Of a stretch of 64,000 nucleotides of DNA, positions 1 to 8,085 are shown piece by piece. The notes below the pieces were generated by a model that was not told where the DNA came from, searched no databases, and worked only from the letters and a program-made list of their open reading frames with translations. The position numbers and the translations under genes are program-made. This DNA comes from JACQHM01 sp964535215 (GTDB lineage: Bacteria > Methylomirabilota > Methylomirabilia > Methylomirabilales > JACQHM01): assembly GCA_964535215.1 (NCBI GenBank), contig CAZHST010000005.1:50323-114322 (forward strand). The letters run 5' to 3'. Every line of letters begins with the position of its first letter. The stretch's first letter is position 1.

Positions 1-1
1 C

Positions 2-139
2 CTGCTGGAGGTCCGGGTCTCGAACACCGCTGCTCAGGCCCTCTACCAGCGCCTCAGGTTCAGGGTGGTGGGGAGAAGACGCCGCTATTACACGGATCCT
101 GTGGAGGATGCCCTCCTCATGGTGAAAGAGGACCTGTAG
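2..139 (+). CDS. rimI: Ribosomal protein S18 alanine N-acetyltransferase RimI, C-terminal fragment
   Basis: The first 45 codons are open and end in TAG; the start lies outside the window. The visible part is the end of a GNAT fold: a segment reading LEVRVSNTAAQALYQRLRF, then VGRRRRYYTDPVEDALLM. In RimI these residues form the last strands and helix around acetyl-CoA, and the RxxYY-DPxEDAL pattern is characteristic of the family. RimI acetylates the N-terminal alanine of ribosomal protein S18 in the cytoplasm. Identification rests on this C-terminal signature only. Confidence 0.8.
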   Translation: MLEVRVSNTAAQALYQRLRFRVVGRRRRYYTDPVEDALLMVKEDL

Positions 140-183
140 CAGGCCTTCAGCGTTCAGCCCATGAGACCTCTGAGCTTTAGCGC

Positions 184-540
184 TTGACGAGGATGCCCGT
201 TTTGCTAAAATGGTGTTTGATTTCCCTCCCCTTTTGGGGGTTCCTCTGGGCCTTCCCCCTGCTGGTCACGGCCCCCCACGCGATCGCCCACGAGGACCAG
301 AGGCTTAAGGAGGGGAAGGCCCTCTACCTCAAGATGTGCGCCCCCTGTCACGGGGACGATGGCAGAGGGGGTGGGTGGGGTGGCCCTGATTTGACCCCCG
401 TCATCCCGAAACGGAGCGATGGGTACCTGTTTGCGATCACCCGGGCGGGCATCCCGGGAACCGGGATGCGGGGTACCACCCTGCTCACCGATGAAGAGAT
501 CTGGGCCATTGTGACCTACCTCCGGATCCTATCTCCCTAA
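184..540 (+). CDS. Exported monoheme cytochrome c
   Basis: A protein of up to 118 residues with a hydrophobic N-terminal signal segment (about residues 8-35), one CxxCH heme site (CAPCH, 52-56) and a likely axial methionine in GMRG (about residue 95). This is a small class I cytochrome c fold. The start is uncertain: TTG at 184 or ATG at 193; neither has a well-placed ribosome binding site. It lies 22 bp upstream of a PQQ dehydrogenase and is probably its periplasmic electron acceptor, as cytochromes are for other quinoprotein alcohol dehydrogenases. The partnership is inferred from adjacency. Confidence 0.85.
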   Translation: MTRMPVLLKWCLISLPFWGFLWAFPLLVTAPHAIAHEDQRLKEGKALYLKMCAPCHGDDGRGGGWGGPDLTPVIPKRSDGYLFAITRAGIPGTGMRGTTLLTDEEIWAIVTYLRILSP

Positions 541-562
541 CCACCTTTGGAGGGAAACAATC

Positions 563-2230
563 ATGGGGACGAAAGGTTCTTTGGTAGCCGTGATGCTTCT
601 CCTTCTCTCCCATCCTGGAGCGTCGGCAGCCGAGGTGACCGCTGAGCGGCTGCTGAACGCCGGGAAGGATCCTAACAACTGGATGATGTATGGGAAGGAC
701 TACCGGGGTTGGCGCTTTAGCGACCTGAAACAGATCAACACCGAGAATGTCAAACGACTGGTCCCCAAATGGACCTTCCAGACCGGGATCACGAGCCGGT
801 GGGGCTTCCAGACGAACCCCATCGTGGTGGATGGTCGGATGTACATCACCACCCCCATGAACACCGTCTTCTGTCTGGATGCGAAAACCGGCAAGCTCCT
901 GTGGCGGTACGACTACAAGAACCGGGAGGACGCGGCCTTCCTGGTTGACGCGAACCGGGGGGTGGCCGTTGGGTACGGCAAGGTCTTCATGGGGACCATT
1001 GATTCGCACCTGATTGCCCTGGAGGCCGGGACGGGGAAGCTTCTCTGGGATGTGGAGGTGGGGGATCGCCTCATCGGTCAGGCGATCACGGCGGCTCCGC
1101 TTCTGGTGAAGGACAAGGTGATTGTCGGAGGCGGCATGAGCGAATATGGGGCGAACGGCTTCCTGGCCGCCTTTGAGGCCGAGACGGGGAAGAAGGTGTG
1201 GTGGTTCAACACGATCCCCGGCCCCGGTGAGCCCGGCCACGAGACCTGGTCCGGGGAGAGCTGGAAGACGGGCGGCGGCGGGGTCTGGGTGACCCCTGTG
1301 TACGACGCTGATCTGAACCTCCTCTATGTGGGCGTCGGCAACCCGGCCCCGGACTTTGTCATCGAAGGGCGCCAAGGGGAGAACCTGTACACGAACTCCG
1401 TCATCGCTTTAGACGCCGATACGGGGAGGCTCCGGTGGTACTTCCAGCACGTCCCCCAGGATGTCTGGGACTTTGACTCTGCCCAGCAGCAGATCCTGGT
1501 GGAGGTGGAGATCGATGGGCGGACAGTGAAGGGGATTGCCCAACCCCACAAGAACGGCTTCTTCTACCTGCTCGATCGGACCAACGGGCGGTTCATCTAC
1601 GCCAGACCGTTTGTCGAGCGGATGAACTGGGCCACGGGGGTGGATCTTCGGACAGGTCGGCCTATCGTCAACCCCGAGTCGTTCCCGACAAAGGAGGGGA
1701 CCGTCGTCTGCCCCGGTGTCCATGGCGGGACCAACTGGACGCCTATGGCCTACAATCCCAAAACGGGCCTGGCCTACCTCCCGGTGGCCGAAAGCTGTAA
1801 CACCATTCTGAAGACCGAGACTCCCTATGAGCGGGGAAGGTTGTATATGGGAGGCCGCTATGTGAAGACCGCCGAGCGGGCCTACGGCCACATTGATGCC
1901 GTTGATGTCCGGACCGGGGAGATCAGGTGGCGGGCCTACACCAGATACCCTGTCTGGTCCGGGCTCGTGACGACGGGAGGGGACCTGGTTTTCTACGGGG
2001 ATCTGGAAGGGGACTTCGTTGCCCTCGATGCCAGGACCGGAGAGGAGCTGTGGCGGTTCAACACAGGCTCAGGGATCTACGCCTCCCCCATTACCTATGC
2101 CGTTCAAGGGAAGCAGTACGTGGCCGTCCCTTCGGGGGCCAGGCCCAGGATCGCCGGGGACGGCGCCCCGGAGCTGAAAAGCGCCCCAACGGGGAGCGCT
2201 GTCTTTGTCTTCGGCCTCTTTGAGGGCTAA
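563..2230 (+). CDS. PQQ-dependent (methanol/ethanol-family) dehydrogenase
   Basis: A 555-residue quinoprotein with a Sec signal peptide (about residues 1-22) and an eight-bladed propeller rich in DAxTGxxxW repeats, so periplasmic. It should oxidise an alcohol or aldehyde with PQQ and pass electrons to cytochrome c. Metal/PQQ residues can be placed by motif: Glu194 (MSEYG), Asn260 (GNPAP), catalytic Asp303 and a second acid Asp305 (VWDFDSA). The extra Asp two residues after the catalytic Asp marks lanthanide-dependent enzymes such as XoxF and PedH. The vicinal Cys-Cys usual near residue 127 of methanol dehydrogenases is absent (FLVDANRG there). There is no C-terminal heme domain; the separate cytochrome upstream may replace it. 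Substrate cannot be read from sequence. Confidence 0.92.
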   Translation: MGTKGSLVAVMLLLLSHPGASAAEVTAERLLNAGKDPNNWMMYGKDYRGWRFSDLKQINTENVKRLVPKWTFQTGITSRWGFQTNPIVVDGRMYITTPMNTVFCLDAKTGKLLWRYDYKNREDAAFLVDANRGVAVGYGKVFMGTIDSHLIALEAGTGKLLWDVEVGDRLIGQAITAAPLLVKDKVIVGGGMSEYGANGFLAAFEAETGKKVWWFNTIPGPGEPGHETWSGESWKTGGGGVWVTPVYDADLNLLYVGVGNPAPDFVIEGRQGENLYTNSVIALDADTGRLRWYFQHVPQDVWDFDSAQQQILVEVEIDGRTVKGIAQPHKNGFFYLLDRTNGRFIYARPFVERMNWATGVDLRTGRPIVNPESFPTKEGTVVCPGVHGGTNWTPMAYNPKTGLAYLPVAESCNTILKTETPYERGRLYMGGRYVKTAERAYGHIDAVDVRTGEIRWRAYTRYPVWSGLVTTGGDLVFYGDLEGDFVALDARTGEELWRFNTGSGIYASPITYAVQGKQYVAVPSGARPRIAGDGAPELKSAPTGSAVFVFGLFEG

Positions 2231-2246
2231 AGGAGGGAGGGAGACC

Positions 2247-3500
2247 ATGCAGCGGATGAACAGGCGGGAGTTCCTGAAGGCCTCGCTAGGGGTCTTGGCT
2301 GGAACGGCCCTGGGGACGGGCATTGATTTCCCCGAGGCTTGGGCCCAGCGTCGTCCGGTGAAGAGGGGCCCGATCAGGATCGGGGGGCAGGCCATCCTCT
2401 CGGGCCCTCTCGGCGGCTACGGGAACTTCATGAAGATGGGAGCCCAGATGGCCGTCGAGGAGATTAACGCCAAAGGGGGAATCGCCGGGAGCAAGGTCGA
2501 GATCGAGTTCCGGGACGAGGAGCTGAAACCTGATGTGGGAGTGAAGAACGCCCGGTATTTTGTGGACAACTGGGGGGCTGACTTCCTCATCGGGATTGAT
2601 GCGAGCTCCGTGGGCCTGGCCGTGGGACAGGTCATGCCGGAGCTGAACAAGGTCCTGATCATCACCCACGCCGCCACCGAGAAGATCAATGAGGACCTGG
2701 TGTATAAACAAGGGATCAAACAGGTCTTCCGGATCAGCGTCCCGGTCTACCAGGACGGGATCGCGGCGGCCATGATCGCCAAGGACTTCCCGGTGAAGCG
2801 GTGGGCGGCCATCTCCCCGGACTACGAGTATGGCTACACCTCCTGGAAGATGTTCCGGGAGACCCTGCGGAAGTTCCGACCGGATGTGGAGTTCGTCGCC
2901 GAGGCCTGGGCCAAGTTCGGGACCGTGGATTTTGGCCCCCACATCGGCGCCGTCATGCCCAAAGGGCCGGAGGGGATCTTCACCACCGAGTGGGGGGGGG
3001 AGGCCATCACCCTGGTCAAGCAGGCGAAGCTCTTCGGCGTCTTTGACAAGGTGAAGGCCTGGATGAACCCGATGGGGGCTGCCATGGATGTCCTGGAAGG
3101 GCTGGGGGCTGAATACCCTCTGGGCCTCTGGATCTCCTGCCGCTACTGGTTCCTCTATCCAGAGACCAAGGAGAACCGGGCCTTCGTCCAGAAGTTCAGG
3201 AAGCGCTGGAACCGCTACCCCCACTATGTCTCGGAGACGGCTTACTCGGCCGTATACGCTATTAAAGCCGCGGTGGAGAAGGTAGGGACGCTGGAGACCC
3301 AGGAGGTAATCAAGGCCCTGGAAGGTTTAAGCCTGGACACCCCGGCCGGGAAGCGGATCTTCCGGCGGGAGGACCATCAGGCGGTCTATGAGGTCCCCTG
3401 GGGGCAAACGGCGGAGGACAAGAGGTACCCCTTTAGGATCCTAAGGCCGTTGAAGGTGATCCCGGCCAACGACTACTACCGCCAGCCCCCCTTTGCTTAA
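2247..3500 (+). CDS. Branched-chain amino acid-type ABC transporter substrate-binding protein, Tat-exported
   Basis: A 417-residue periplasmic binding protein of the Leu/Ile/Val (Peripla_BP_6) family. The N-terminus has a Tat-type signal (NRREFLKASLGVLAGTALG), implying export folded. The mature part opens with IRIGGQAILSGPLGGYG and GAQMAVEEINAKGGI, the family hallmark. ATG 2247 is chosen over the in-frame upstream start at 2205 because it follows AAGGAGGGAGG and matches the Tat signal. It begins 16 bp after the PQQ dehydrogenase stop and heads the four downstream transporter genes, suggesting uptake of a compound linked to the dehydrogenase. Family members bind amino acids, amides, urea and aromatic acids, so the ligand is unknown. 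Confidence 0.9.
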   Translation: MQRMNRREFLKASLGVLAGTALGTGIDFPEAWAQRRPVKRGPIRIGGQAILSGPLGGYGNFMKMGAQMAVEEINAKGGIAGSKVEIEFRDEELKPDVGVKNARYFVDNWGADFLIGIDASSVGLAVGQVMPELNKVLIITHAATEKINEDLVYKQGIKQVFRISVPVYQDGIAAAMIAKDFPVKRWAAISPDYEYGYTSWKMFRETLRKFRPDVEFVAEAWAKFGTVDFGPHIGAVMPKGPEGIFTTEWGGEAITLVKQAKLFGVFDKVKAWMNPMGAAMDVLEGLGAEYPLGLWISCRYWFLYPETKENRAFVQKFRKRWNRYPHYVSETAYSAVYAIKAAVEKVGTLETQEVIKALEGLSLDTPAGKRIFRREDHQAVYEVPWGQTAEDKRYPFRILRPLKVIPANDYYRQPPFA

Positions 3501-3508
3501 AGCAGGGG

Positions 3509-3554
3509 CAGGGGCTGGTGGCCAGTAAACCGCGGGCGAGAAACAGGGGCTGGT
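3509..3554. repeat. Short direct repeat between binding protein and permease genes
   Basis: CAGGGGCTGGT occurs at 3509-3519 and again at 3544-3554 in the gap before livH. No further structure or promoter is obvious. It may be a local duplication. Confidence 0.4.
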
Positions 3555-3589
3555 AGATGGAGAGCTGACCGCTAATGGTGGGAGAGGAG

Positions 3590-4471
3590 ATGGTCGAGAC
3601 CTTGCTTTTCCAGGGCCTGATCGGCCTCTCCCTGGCCATGTACATCTGGCTGGTGGCCGCGGGCCTTACGCTCGTCTTCGGCGTCCTGGGAGTCTTGAAC
3701 TTCGCCCACGGAAGCCTCTACATGCTGGGGGCCTACCTAACCGAGACCTGCACCGCCCTCCTCGGAGGAAACTTCTGGTTAGGGCTCCTCCTGGCCACGA
3801 TCCTCGTGGCGGCCCTCGGGGTCGTCCTGGAGCGCCTCTTCTTCCGCCCCATGTACCGGCTCCCTCTGGCCTACCAGCTCCTTCTGACCTTCGCCTTCGT
3901 CCTGATCTTTGACGACCTGGTGAAGATGGTCTGGGGACCGGTCTATCGGGTGCCGCCGACCCCTAAAGGTCTCGAGGGCTCCTTCGGGATCCTGGGGAGG
4001 GCCTTCCCCGTCTACAATGCCTTCATCATCATCCTTGGGCCCTTGGTCGCCCTCCTCCTCTGGCTCATCCTGGAGAAGACCCCGTGGGGAAAGATGATCA
4101 GGGCCTCAGCCTCGAGCCGGGAGATGGCCTCGGCCATCGGGATTAACATCACGAGGCTCTTCACGACGGTCTTCGCCTTGGGGGCCTGGCTGGCCGCCCT
4201 GGGCGGGGGACTGAGCATCCCGATCCGGGCCGTCTCCCCGGGGATGGGGACCTTCATCATCATTGAGGCCTTTGTCGTGGTCGTCATCGGGGGGTTGGGA
4301 AGCCTGAAGGGGGCCTTTCTCGGGGCCCTCTTGATCGGCCTCCTGGAGGCCTACGGCACCCTTTTCGTCCCTGTCTTCGAGATGTTCTTCATCTTTCTCC
4401 TGATGGCCGTCGTGTTGGTTGTCCGGCCGGGAGGACTCTTCGGCACCCAGGTGAGTCATGAAGAGGCGTAA
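3590..4471 (+). CDS. livH: ABC transporter permease, LivH family
   Basis: Polytopic inner-membrane permease of about 293 residues with the LivH opening: GLTLVFGVLGVLNFAHGSLY in the first helices, and the cytoplasmic coupling segment with IRASASSREMASAIGIN around the middle. ATG 3590 is preferred because GGGAGAGG precedes it; ATG 3575 in the same frame is possible. It pairs with LivM, whose gene overlaps by 14 bp, to form the channel of the importer. Confidence 0.9.
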   Translation: MVETLLFQGLIGLSLAMYIWLVAAGLTLVFGVLGVLNFAHGSLYMLGAYLTETCTALLGGNFWLGLLLATILVAALGVVLERLFFRPMYRLPLAYQLLLTFAFVLIFDDLVKMVWGPVYRVPPTPKGLEGSFGILGRAFPVYNAFIIILGPLVALLLWLILEKTPWGKMIRASASSREMASAIGINITRLFTTVFALGAWLAALGGGLSIPIRAVSPGMGTFIIIEAFVVVVIGGLGSLKGAFLGALLIGLLEAYGTLFVPVFEMFFIFLLMAVVLVVRPGGLFGTQVSHEEA

Positions 4472-5426
4472 CCTATCCCTCCTGAACACAGGCCTGATCC
4501 TCCTCCTCCTGGCTACCTTGACCGTCCTCCCCCGGATTGCCTCCAGGTTCTCCATCTACCTCGTCATCCAGATCCTCCTCCTCTCCCTCCTCGCCATGGG
4601 CTTTAACCTCCTCTTCGGTTATACAGGGCTCCTCTCCTTCGGCCACGCGGCCTTTTACGCCGTCGGGGCCTATGCCGCCGGTCTTGTGCTGAAGGAGGTC
4701 ACCCCTTCCCTCCTTTTGGCTGTCCTGATCGGGACGGCCACATCAGCCCTTTTCTCCCTTGTCATCGGCTTCTTCTGTGTCCGGCACATGAAGATCTACT
4801 TCTCCATGCTGACCTTGGCCTTCGGGATGATGGTCTACTCCTTGATCTGGAAGTGGCGAGATCTGACAGGGGGGGACGATGGCCTGATCGGCATCCCTAG
4901 GGGAACCCTCTCGATCCCTGGCCTCTTCGAGTTGAATCTCCGTTCGATGGAGAGCTACTACTACTTTGTCCTGGTCATCTGCCTGCTCTCCACCCTTTTC
5001 CTCTACCGCCTGGTCCACTCCCCCTTTGGTCTCATCCTCCAGGGGATCCGGGAGAACGCCGAGCGGGTCGCCTTCAGCGGCGTCTCCGTAAAACGCTACC
5101 GCCTCCTGGCCTTCGTCTTCTCGGGGGCCCTCGCCGGGCTTGCGGGAACCCTCCTCCCGCCCTTGGAGAACACCCTCGCCCCCGCCGTTGCCCACTGGAC
5201 CAAGTCCGCCGAGCCCGTCCTCGTCAGCCTCCTAGGGGGCGCCCAGAGCTTCGCCGGCCCCATCATCGGCTCGATCCTCTTTCTGATCCTCAAGGAATCC
5301 ATCGTGCGTTACACCGAGTACTGGCTCATCTGGTTTGGCTTGATCCTCCTCATCCTGGTCCTGGGGTTTCGGGGGGGCGTTGTCGGCTTCCTGCACGAGA
5401 ACGTCCTGACCCGCCTCCGGAGGTGA
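4458..5426 (+). CDS. livM: ABC transporter permease, LivM family
   Basis: A 322-residue permease with about nine hydrophobic segments. MGFNLLFGYTGLLSFGHAAF is the LivM signature, and a coupling region with LQGIRENAERVAFSGVSVKR follows. The ATG overlaps the end of livH and has AGGTGA upstream, so translation is probably coupled. It forms a heterodimeric channel with LivH. The C-terminus is short, with no fused ATPase domain. Confidence 0.9.
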   Translation: MKRRNLSLLNTGLILLLLATLTVLPRIASRFSIYLVIQILLLSLLAMGFNLLFGYTGLLSFGHAAFYAVGAYAAGLVLKEVTPSLLLAVLIGTATSALFSLVIGFFCVRHMKIYFSMLTLAFGMMVYSLIWKWRDLTGGDDGLIGIPRGTLSIPGLFELNLRSMESYYYFVLVICLLSTLFLYRLVHSPFGLILQGIRENAERVAFSGVSVKRYRLLAFVFSGALAGLAGTLLPPLENTLAPAVAHWTKSAEPVLVSLLGGAQSFAGPIIGSILFLILKESIVRYTEYWLIWFGLILLILVLGFRGGVVGFLHENVLTRLRR

Positions 5427-5433
5427 GATCCCG

Positions 5434-6186
5434 ATGCCGGAGATCCTCGAAACCAGGGACCTGAAAAAATCCTTTGGCGAGATCCATGCCGTGGACGGGG
5501 TGAGCCTGAAGATCCGGGAGAGGCTCCTCACCTCCATCATCGGCCCGAACGGGGCCGGGAAGACCACCCTCATCGGGCTCCTGACCGGGAGGTTGAAGCC
5601 CGATGCCGGCAGGATCTTCTTCAAGGGGGAGGAGATCACAAAGCTTCCCGTCCATAAACGGGTCCGGAGAGGAATCGCCACCTCCTTCCAGATCGTCAAC
5701 ATCTTCCCCGCCCTGACCGTCTTCCAGAACCTGAAGATCCCGGTCCTGGTCCGGCTCGGCAAGGGGGCCTCCTGGCTTCGCCGGGTCGAGGGGATGGACG
5801 ATGTGCAGCAGGAGGTTGAGCGGCTCTTGAAGGATGTGGGGCTTCTGGGCAAAGGGCACCTCCCCGCCCGGTTCCTCTCCCATGGCCATCAGCGGCTCCT
5901 GGAGATCGCCCTTGCCCTGACCACGGAGCCTACGCTCCTCTTCCTGGACGAGCCGACGGCCGGCCTGAACCTTTCGGAGCGGCTCCATCTCATGGAGCAG
6001 ATCAAGCAGCTTGCCTCCGAGAAGAAGACGACCTTCGTCATCGTCGAGCACGACATGGACCTGGTCTTCTCCTTATCAGACCGGATCGTCGTCATGCACC
6101 GAGGACGGGTCTTCGCCGAAGGGAGCCCCGAGGAGATCAAGGAAAACCGGGATGTCCGGCAGATCTACCTGGGGGAGGAGCTATGA
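5434..6186 (+). CDS. livG: ABC transporter ATP-binding protein, LivG family
   Basis: A 250-residue ATPase with Walker A GPNGAGKTT (about residues 37-45), signature region LSHGHQRLLEIALAL, Walker B LLFLDEPTAGLN and switch histidine in VEHDMDLVF. The signature has His where LSxGQ is usual, a change also found in other LivG proteins. It starts 7 bp after livM and overlaps livF by ATGA. It energises the importer from the cytoplasmic face. Confidence 0.92.
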   Translation: MPEILETRDLKKSFGEIHAVDGVSLKIRERLLTSIIGPNGAGKTTLIGLLTGRLKPDAGRIFFKGEEITKLPVHKRVRRGIATSFQIVNIFPALTVFQNLKIPVLVRLGKGASWLRRVEGMDDVQQEVERLLKDVGLLGKGHLPARFLSHGHQRLLEIALALTTEPTLLFLDEPTAGLNLSERLHLMEQIKQLASEKKTTFVIVEHDMDLVFSLSDRIVVMHRGRVFAEGSPEEIKENRDVRQIYLGEEL

Positions 6187-6887
6187 TCCTCGAGGTGAAA
6201 GGCATCCACACCTACTACGGGGCGAGCCATGTCCTCCACGGGGTCTCCTTCGCCGTCGCGAAAGGCGAGGCCGTCTGCCTCCTGGGAAGAAACGGCGTCG
6301 GAAAGACGACGACCTTACGAAGCATCCTGGGCCTGACCCCTCCGAGCTCGGGGAGCATCCTTTTTAAAGGCCGGGAGCTTCGAGGGAGGCCGACCCATGA
6401 GATCGTGAGGATGGGGATCGGATACGCCCCGGCGGACCGCCAGATCTTCCCCGATCTCACAACCCGAGAGAACCTCGAGATCGCCGCGCGTCCCCTTAAG
6501 GATGGTCAGGAATGCTGGACGCTCGAAAAGGTCTACAACCTCTTTCCGGCCCTGAAAGGGCGAGAGGAGAGCAAGGGGATGTATCTCTCCGGCGGCGAGC
6601 AGAAGATGCTGGCCATCGGCCGGGCCCTCATGGGGAACCCAGAACTTCTCATCCTGGACGAACCCTCGGAAGGCTTAAGCCCTGTCATGGTCTCAAGCCT
6701 GATCGAGGTGATCCTCAGGATCAAGGAGCAGGGGGTAACCCTCCTCATCGCCGATCAGAACCTCAAGTTTGCCAGGAGGGTGGCCGACCGGGGCTACATC
6801 ATGGAGAAGGGAGCGATCCAGCATGAGGGGACGATGAAGGACCTCTGGGAGAACGAGGCCCTCCTCAGAAAGTATCTGGCGGTGTGA
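6183..6887 (+). CDS. livF: ABC transporter ATP-binding protein, LivF family
   Basis: A 234-residue ATPase: Walker A GRNGVGKTT, Q-loop in GIGYAPADRQIF, signature LSGGEQKMLAIGRAL, Walker B LLILDEPSEGLSP. The switch position reads LIADQN, with Asp-Gln where LivF proteins commonly have EQN. The ATG overlaps the livG stop by four bases. It completes the importer and is the last gene of the run before a separate promoter. Confidence 0.9.
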   Translation: MILEVKGIHTYYGASHVLHGVSFAVAKGEAVCLLGRNGVGKTTTLRSILGLTPPSSGSILFKGRELRGRPTHEIVRMGIGYAPADRQIFPDLTTRENLEIAARPLKDGQECWTLEKVYNLFPALKGREESKGMYLSGGEQKMLAIGRALMGNPELLILDEPSEGLSPVMVSSLIEVILRIKEQGVTLLIADQNLKFARRVADRGYIMEKGAIQHEGTMKDLWENEALLRKYLAV

Positions 6888-6912
6888 CCGGGCACCCAGC
6901 CTGACCAGACCG

Positions 6913-6942
6913 TTGACAGCGAGGGGCGATCCCTTGTACCCT
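6913..6942 (+). promoter_or_regulatory. Putative sigma-70 promoter of the aldolase gene
   Basis: A consensus -35 TTGACA (6913-6918) and a -10 TACCCT (6937-6942) are separated by 18 bp, about 60 bp ahead of the aldolase start. It would let the aldolase be expressed apart from the transporter operon. The -10 is weak. Confidence 0.45.
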
Positions 6943-7000
6943 ACTAGGCTGGCAGGGGCAAGCGGCGATTCCACCCGATGTGACTTTGAGAGGAGGCATC

Positions 7001-7906
7001 ATGAAGATCGAAGGTGTCATCCCACCGGTTCCTACCCCCTTTGACGAGAAGGGGGAGGTGGCCTATGACAAGCTGGCGTCTAACCTGAGGAAGTGGAACG
7101 AGACCGAGCTGGCCGGCTACCTGATCCTGGGCTCAAACGGCGAGTTCCTCTCCTTAAGCGAGGAGGAGAAGTTGAAGGTCCTGGAGGTCGCCCGGGAGGC
7201 AATCCCGAAAGGCCGGAAGCTCTTCCTGGCCGGGACAGGGGCCGAATCCACCAGGGAGGCGATCCGGTTCACGAAAAGGGCTGCCATGACTGGTGCCGAT
7301 GCGGCCCTGGTCATCACCCCCTCGTACTTCAAGGCGAGGATCAAGACCCCTGAGCTGGTCGCCCACTATCAGGCCCTGGCCGATGAGTCGCCGATCCCCA
7401 TTTTGATCTACAATGTCCCCCAGTTCACCGGGGTAAAGATCGAGCCGGAGGCCGTTGCGACCCTTGCCGAGCACCCGAACGTGGTGGGGATGAAGGACAG
7501 CTCTGGGGATCTCTCGACGCTGGCGGAATATCTCCGGATCACCCCTCCCCGCTTCCAGATCATGGTCGGCTCGGCCTTAGTCGCCTACCCGGCCCTCTGC
7601 CTAGGGGTCACCGGGACAATCGTCGCCCTGGCAAACGTCGCCCCCCGGGAGTGTGTCCTCCTCTACACCCTGGCCAAGGATGGGAAACACGAGGAGGCAA
7701 GAGCGCTCCAGCTCAAGCTTCTCCCCCTCGCCCGATCGGTCACGACCCGCTTCGGGATCGCTGGCCTGAAAGCCGCGATGGATCTCGTGGGCTACTACGG
7801 GGGACTCCCCCGGTTGCCGCTCCTCCCCATCCGGGAGGAGGACCGGGCCATCCTCAAACAGGAGCTTGAAGCCTTTGGACTCCTCGGAAAGGAGGAACGG
7901 GGATGA
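7001..7906 (+). CDS. DapA/HOGA-family aldolase, closest in motifs to 4-hydroxy-2-oxoglutarate aldolase
   Basis: A 301-residue class I aldolase (TIM barrel) of the dihydrodipicolinate synthase superfamily. The Schiff-base lysine lies in VVGMKDSSGD and the catalytic tyrosine in LIYNVPQFTG. The phosphate/carboxylate loop is GSNGEF, not the GTTGES of true DapA, and the C-terminal VTTRFGIAGLKAAMD-GYYGG resembles mitochondrial HOGA1, which splits 4-hydroxy-2-oxoglutarate to pyruvate and glyoxylate. ATG 7001 has AGAGGAGG upstream; the GTG at 6980 is less likely. KDG aldolase activity is an alternative. Its position after the dehydrogenase and transporter suggests catabolism of a hydroxy acid, by inference. 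Confidence 0.82.
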   Translation: MKIEGVIPPVPTPFDEKGEVAYDKLASNLRKWNETELAGYLILGSNGEFLSLSEEEKLKVLEVAREAIPKGRKLFLAGTGAESTREAIRFTKRAAMTGADAALVITPSYFKARIKTPELVAHYQALADESPIPILIYNVPQFTGVKIEPEAVATLAEHPNVVGMKDSSGDLSTLAEYLRITPPRFQIMVGSALVAYPALCLGVTGTIVALANVAPRECVLLYTLAKDGKHEEARALQLKLLPLARSVTTRFGIAGLKAAMDLVGYYGGLPRLPLLPIREEDRAILKQELEAFGLLGKEERG

Positions 7907-8067
7907 TTGACAAGGAGCTTCTTTCGATCCTGGCCTGTCCGGCCTGCAAGGGCGAGGTGAAGCTGGATGAGGCCGCCCAGCGGATCATCTGCCAATCCTG
8001 CGGGAGACGCTACCCGATCCGGGACGGGATCCCCGTCATGCTGATTGACGAGGCGGAGCACCCGTGA
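7903..8067 (+). CDS. Trm112/YcaR-like zinc-ribbon protein
   Basis: A 54-residue protein whose ATG overlaps the aldolase stop (ATGA). It opens MIDKELLSILACPACKG, has a second pair in CQSCGRRYP and ends with IRDGIPVMLIDEAE. These are the hallmarks of the Trm112/UPF0434 family, small methyltransferase-activating or zinc-ribbon proteins. The two CxxC pairs form one zinc site. Bacterial roles are poorly known. Confidence 0.85.
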   Translation: MIDKELLSILACPACKGEVKLDEAAQRIICQSCGRRYPIRDGIPVMLIDEAEHP

Positions 8068-8085
8068 CCTTTGCCCCGGCCTCTT

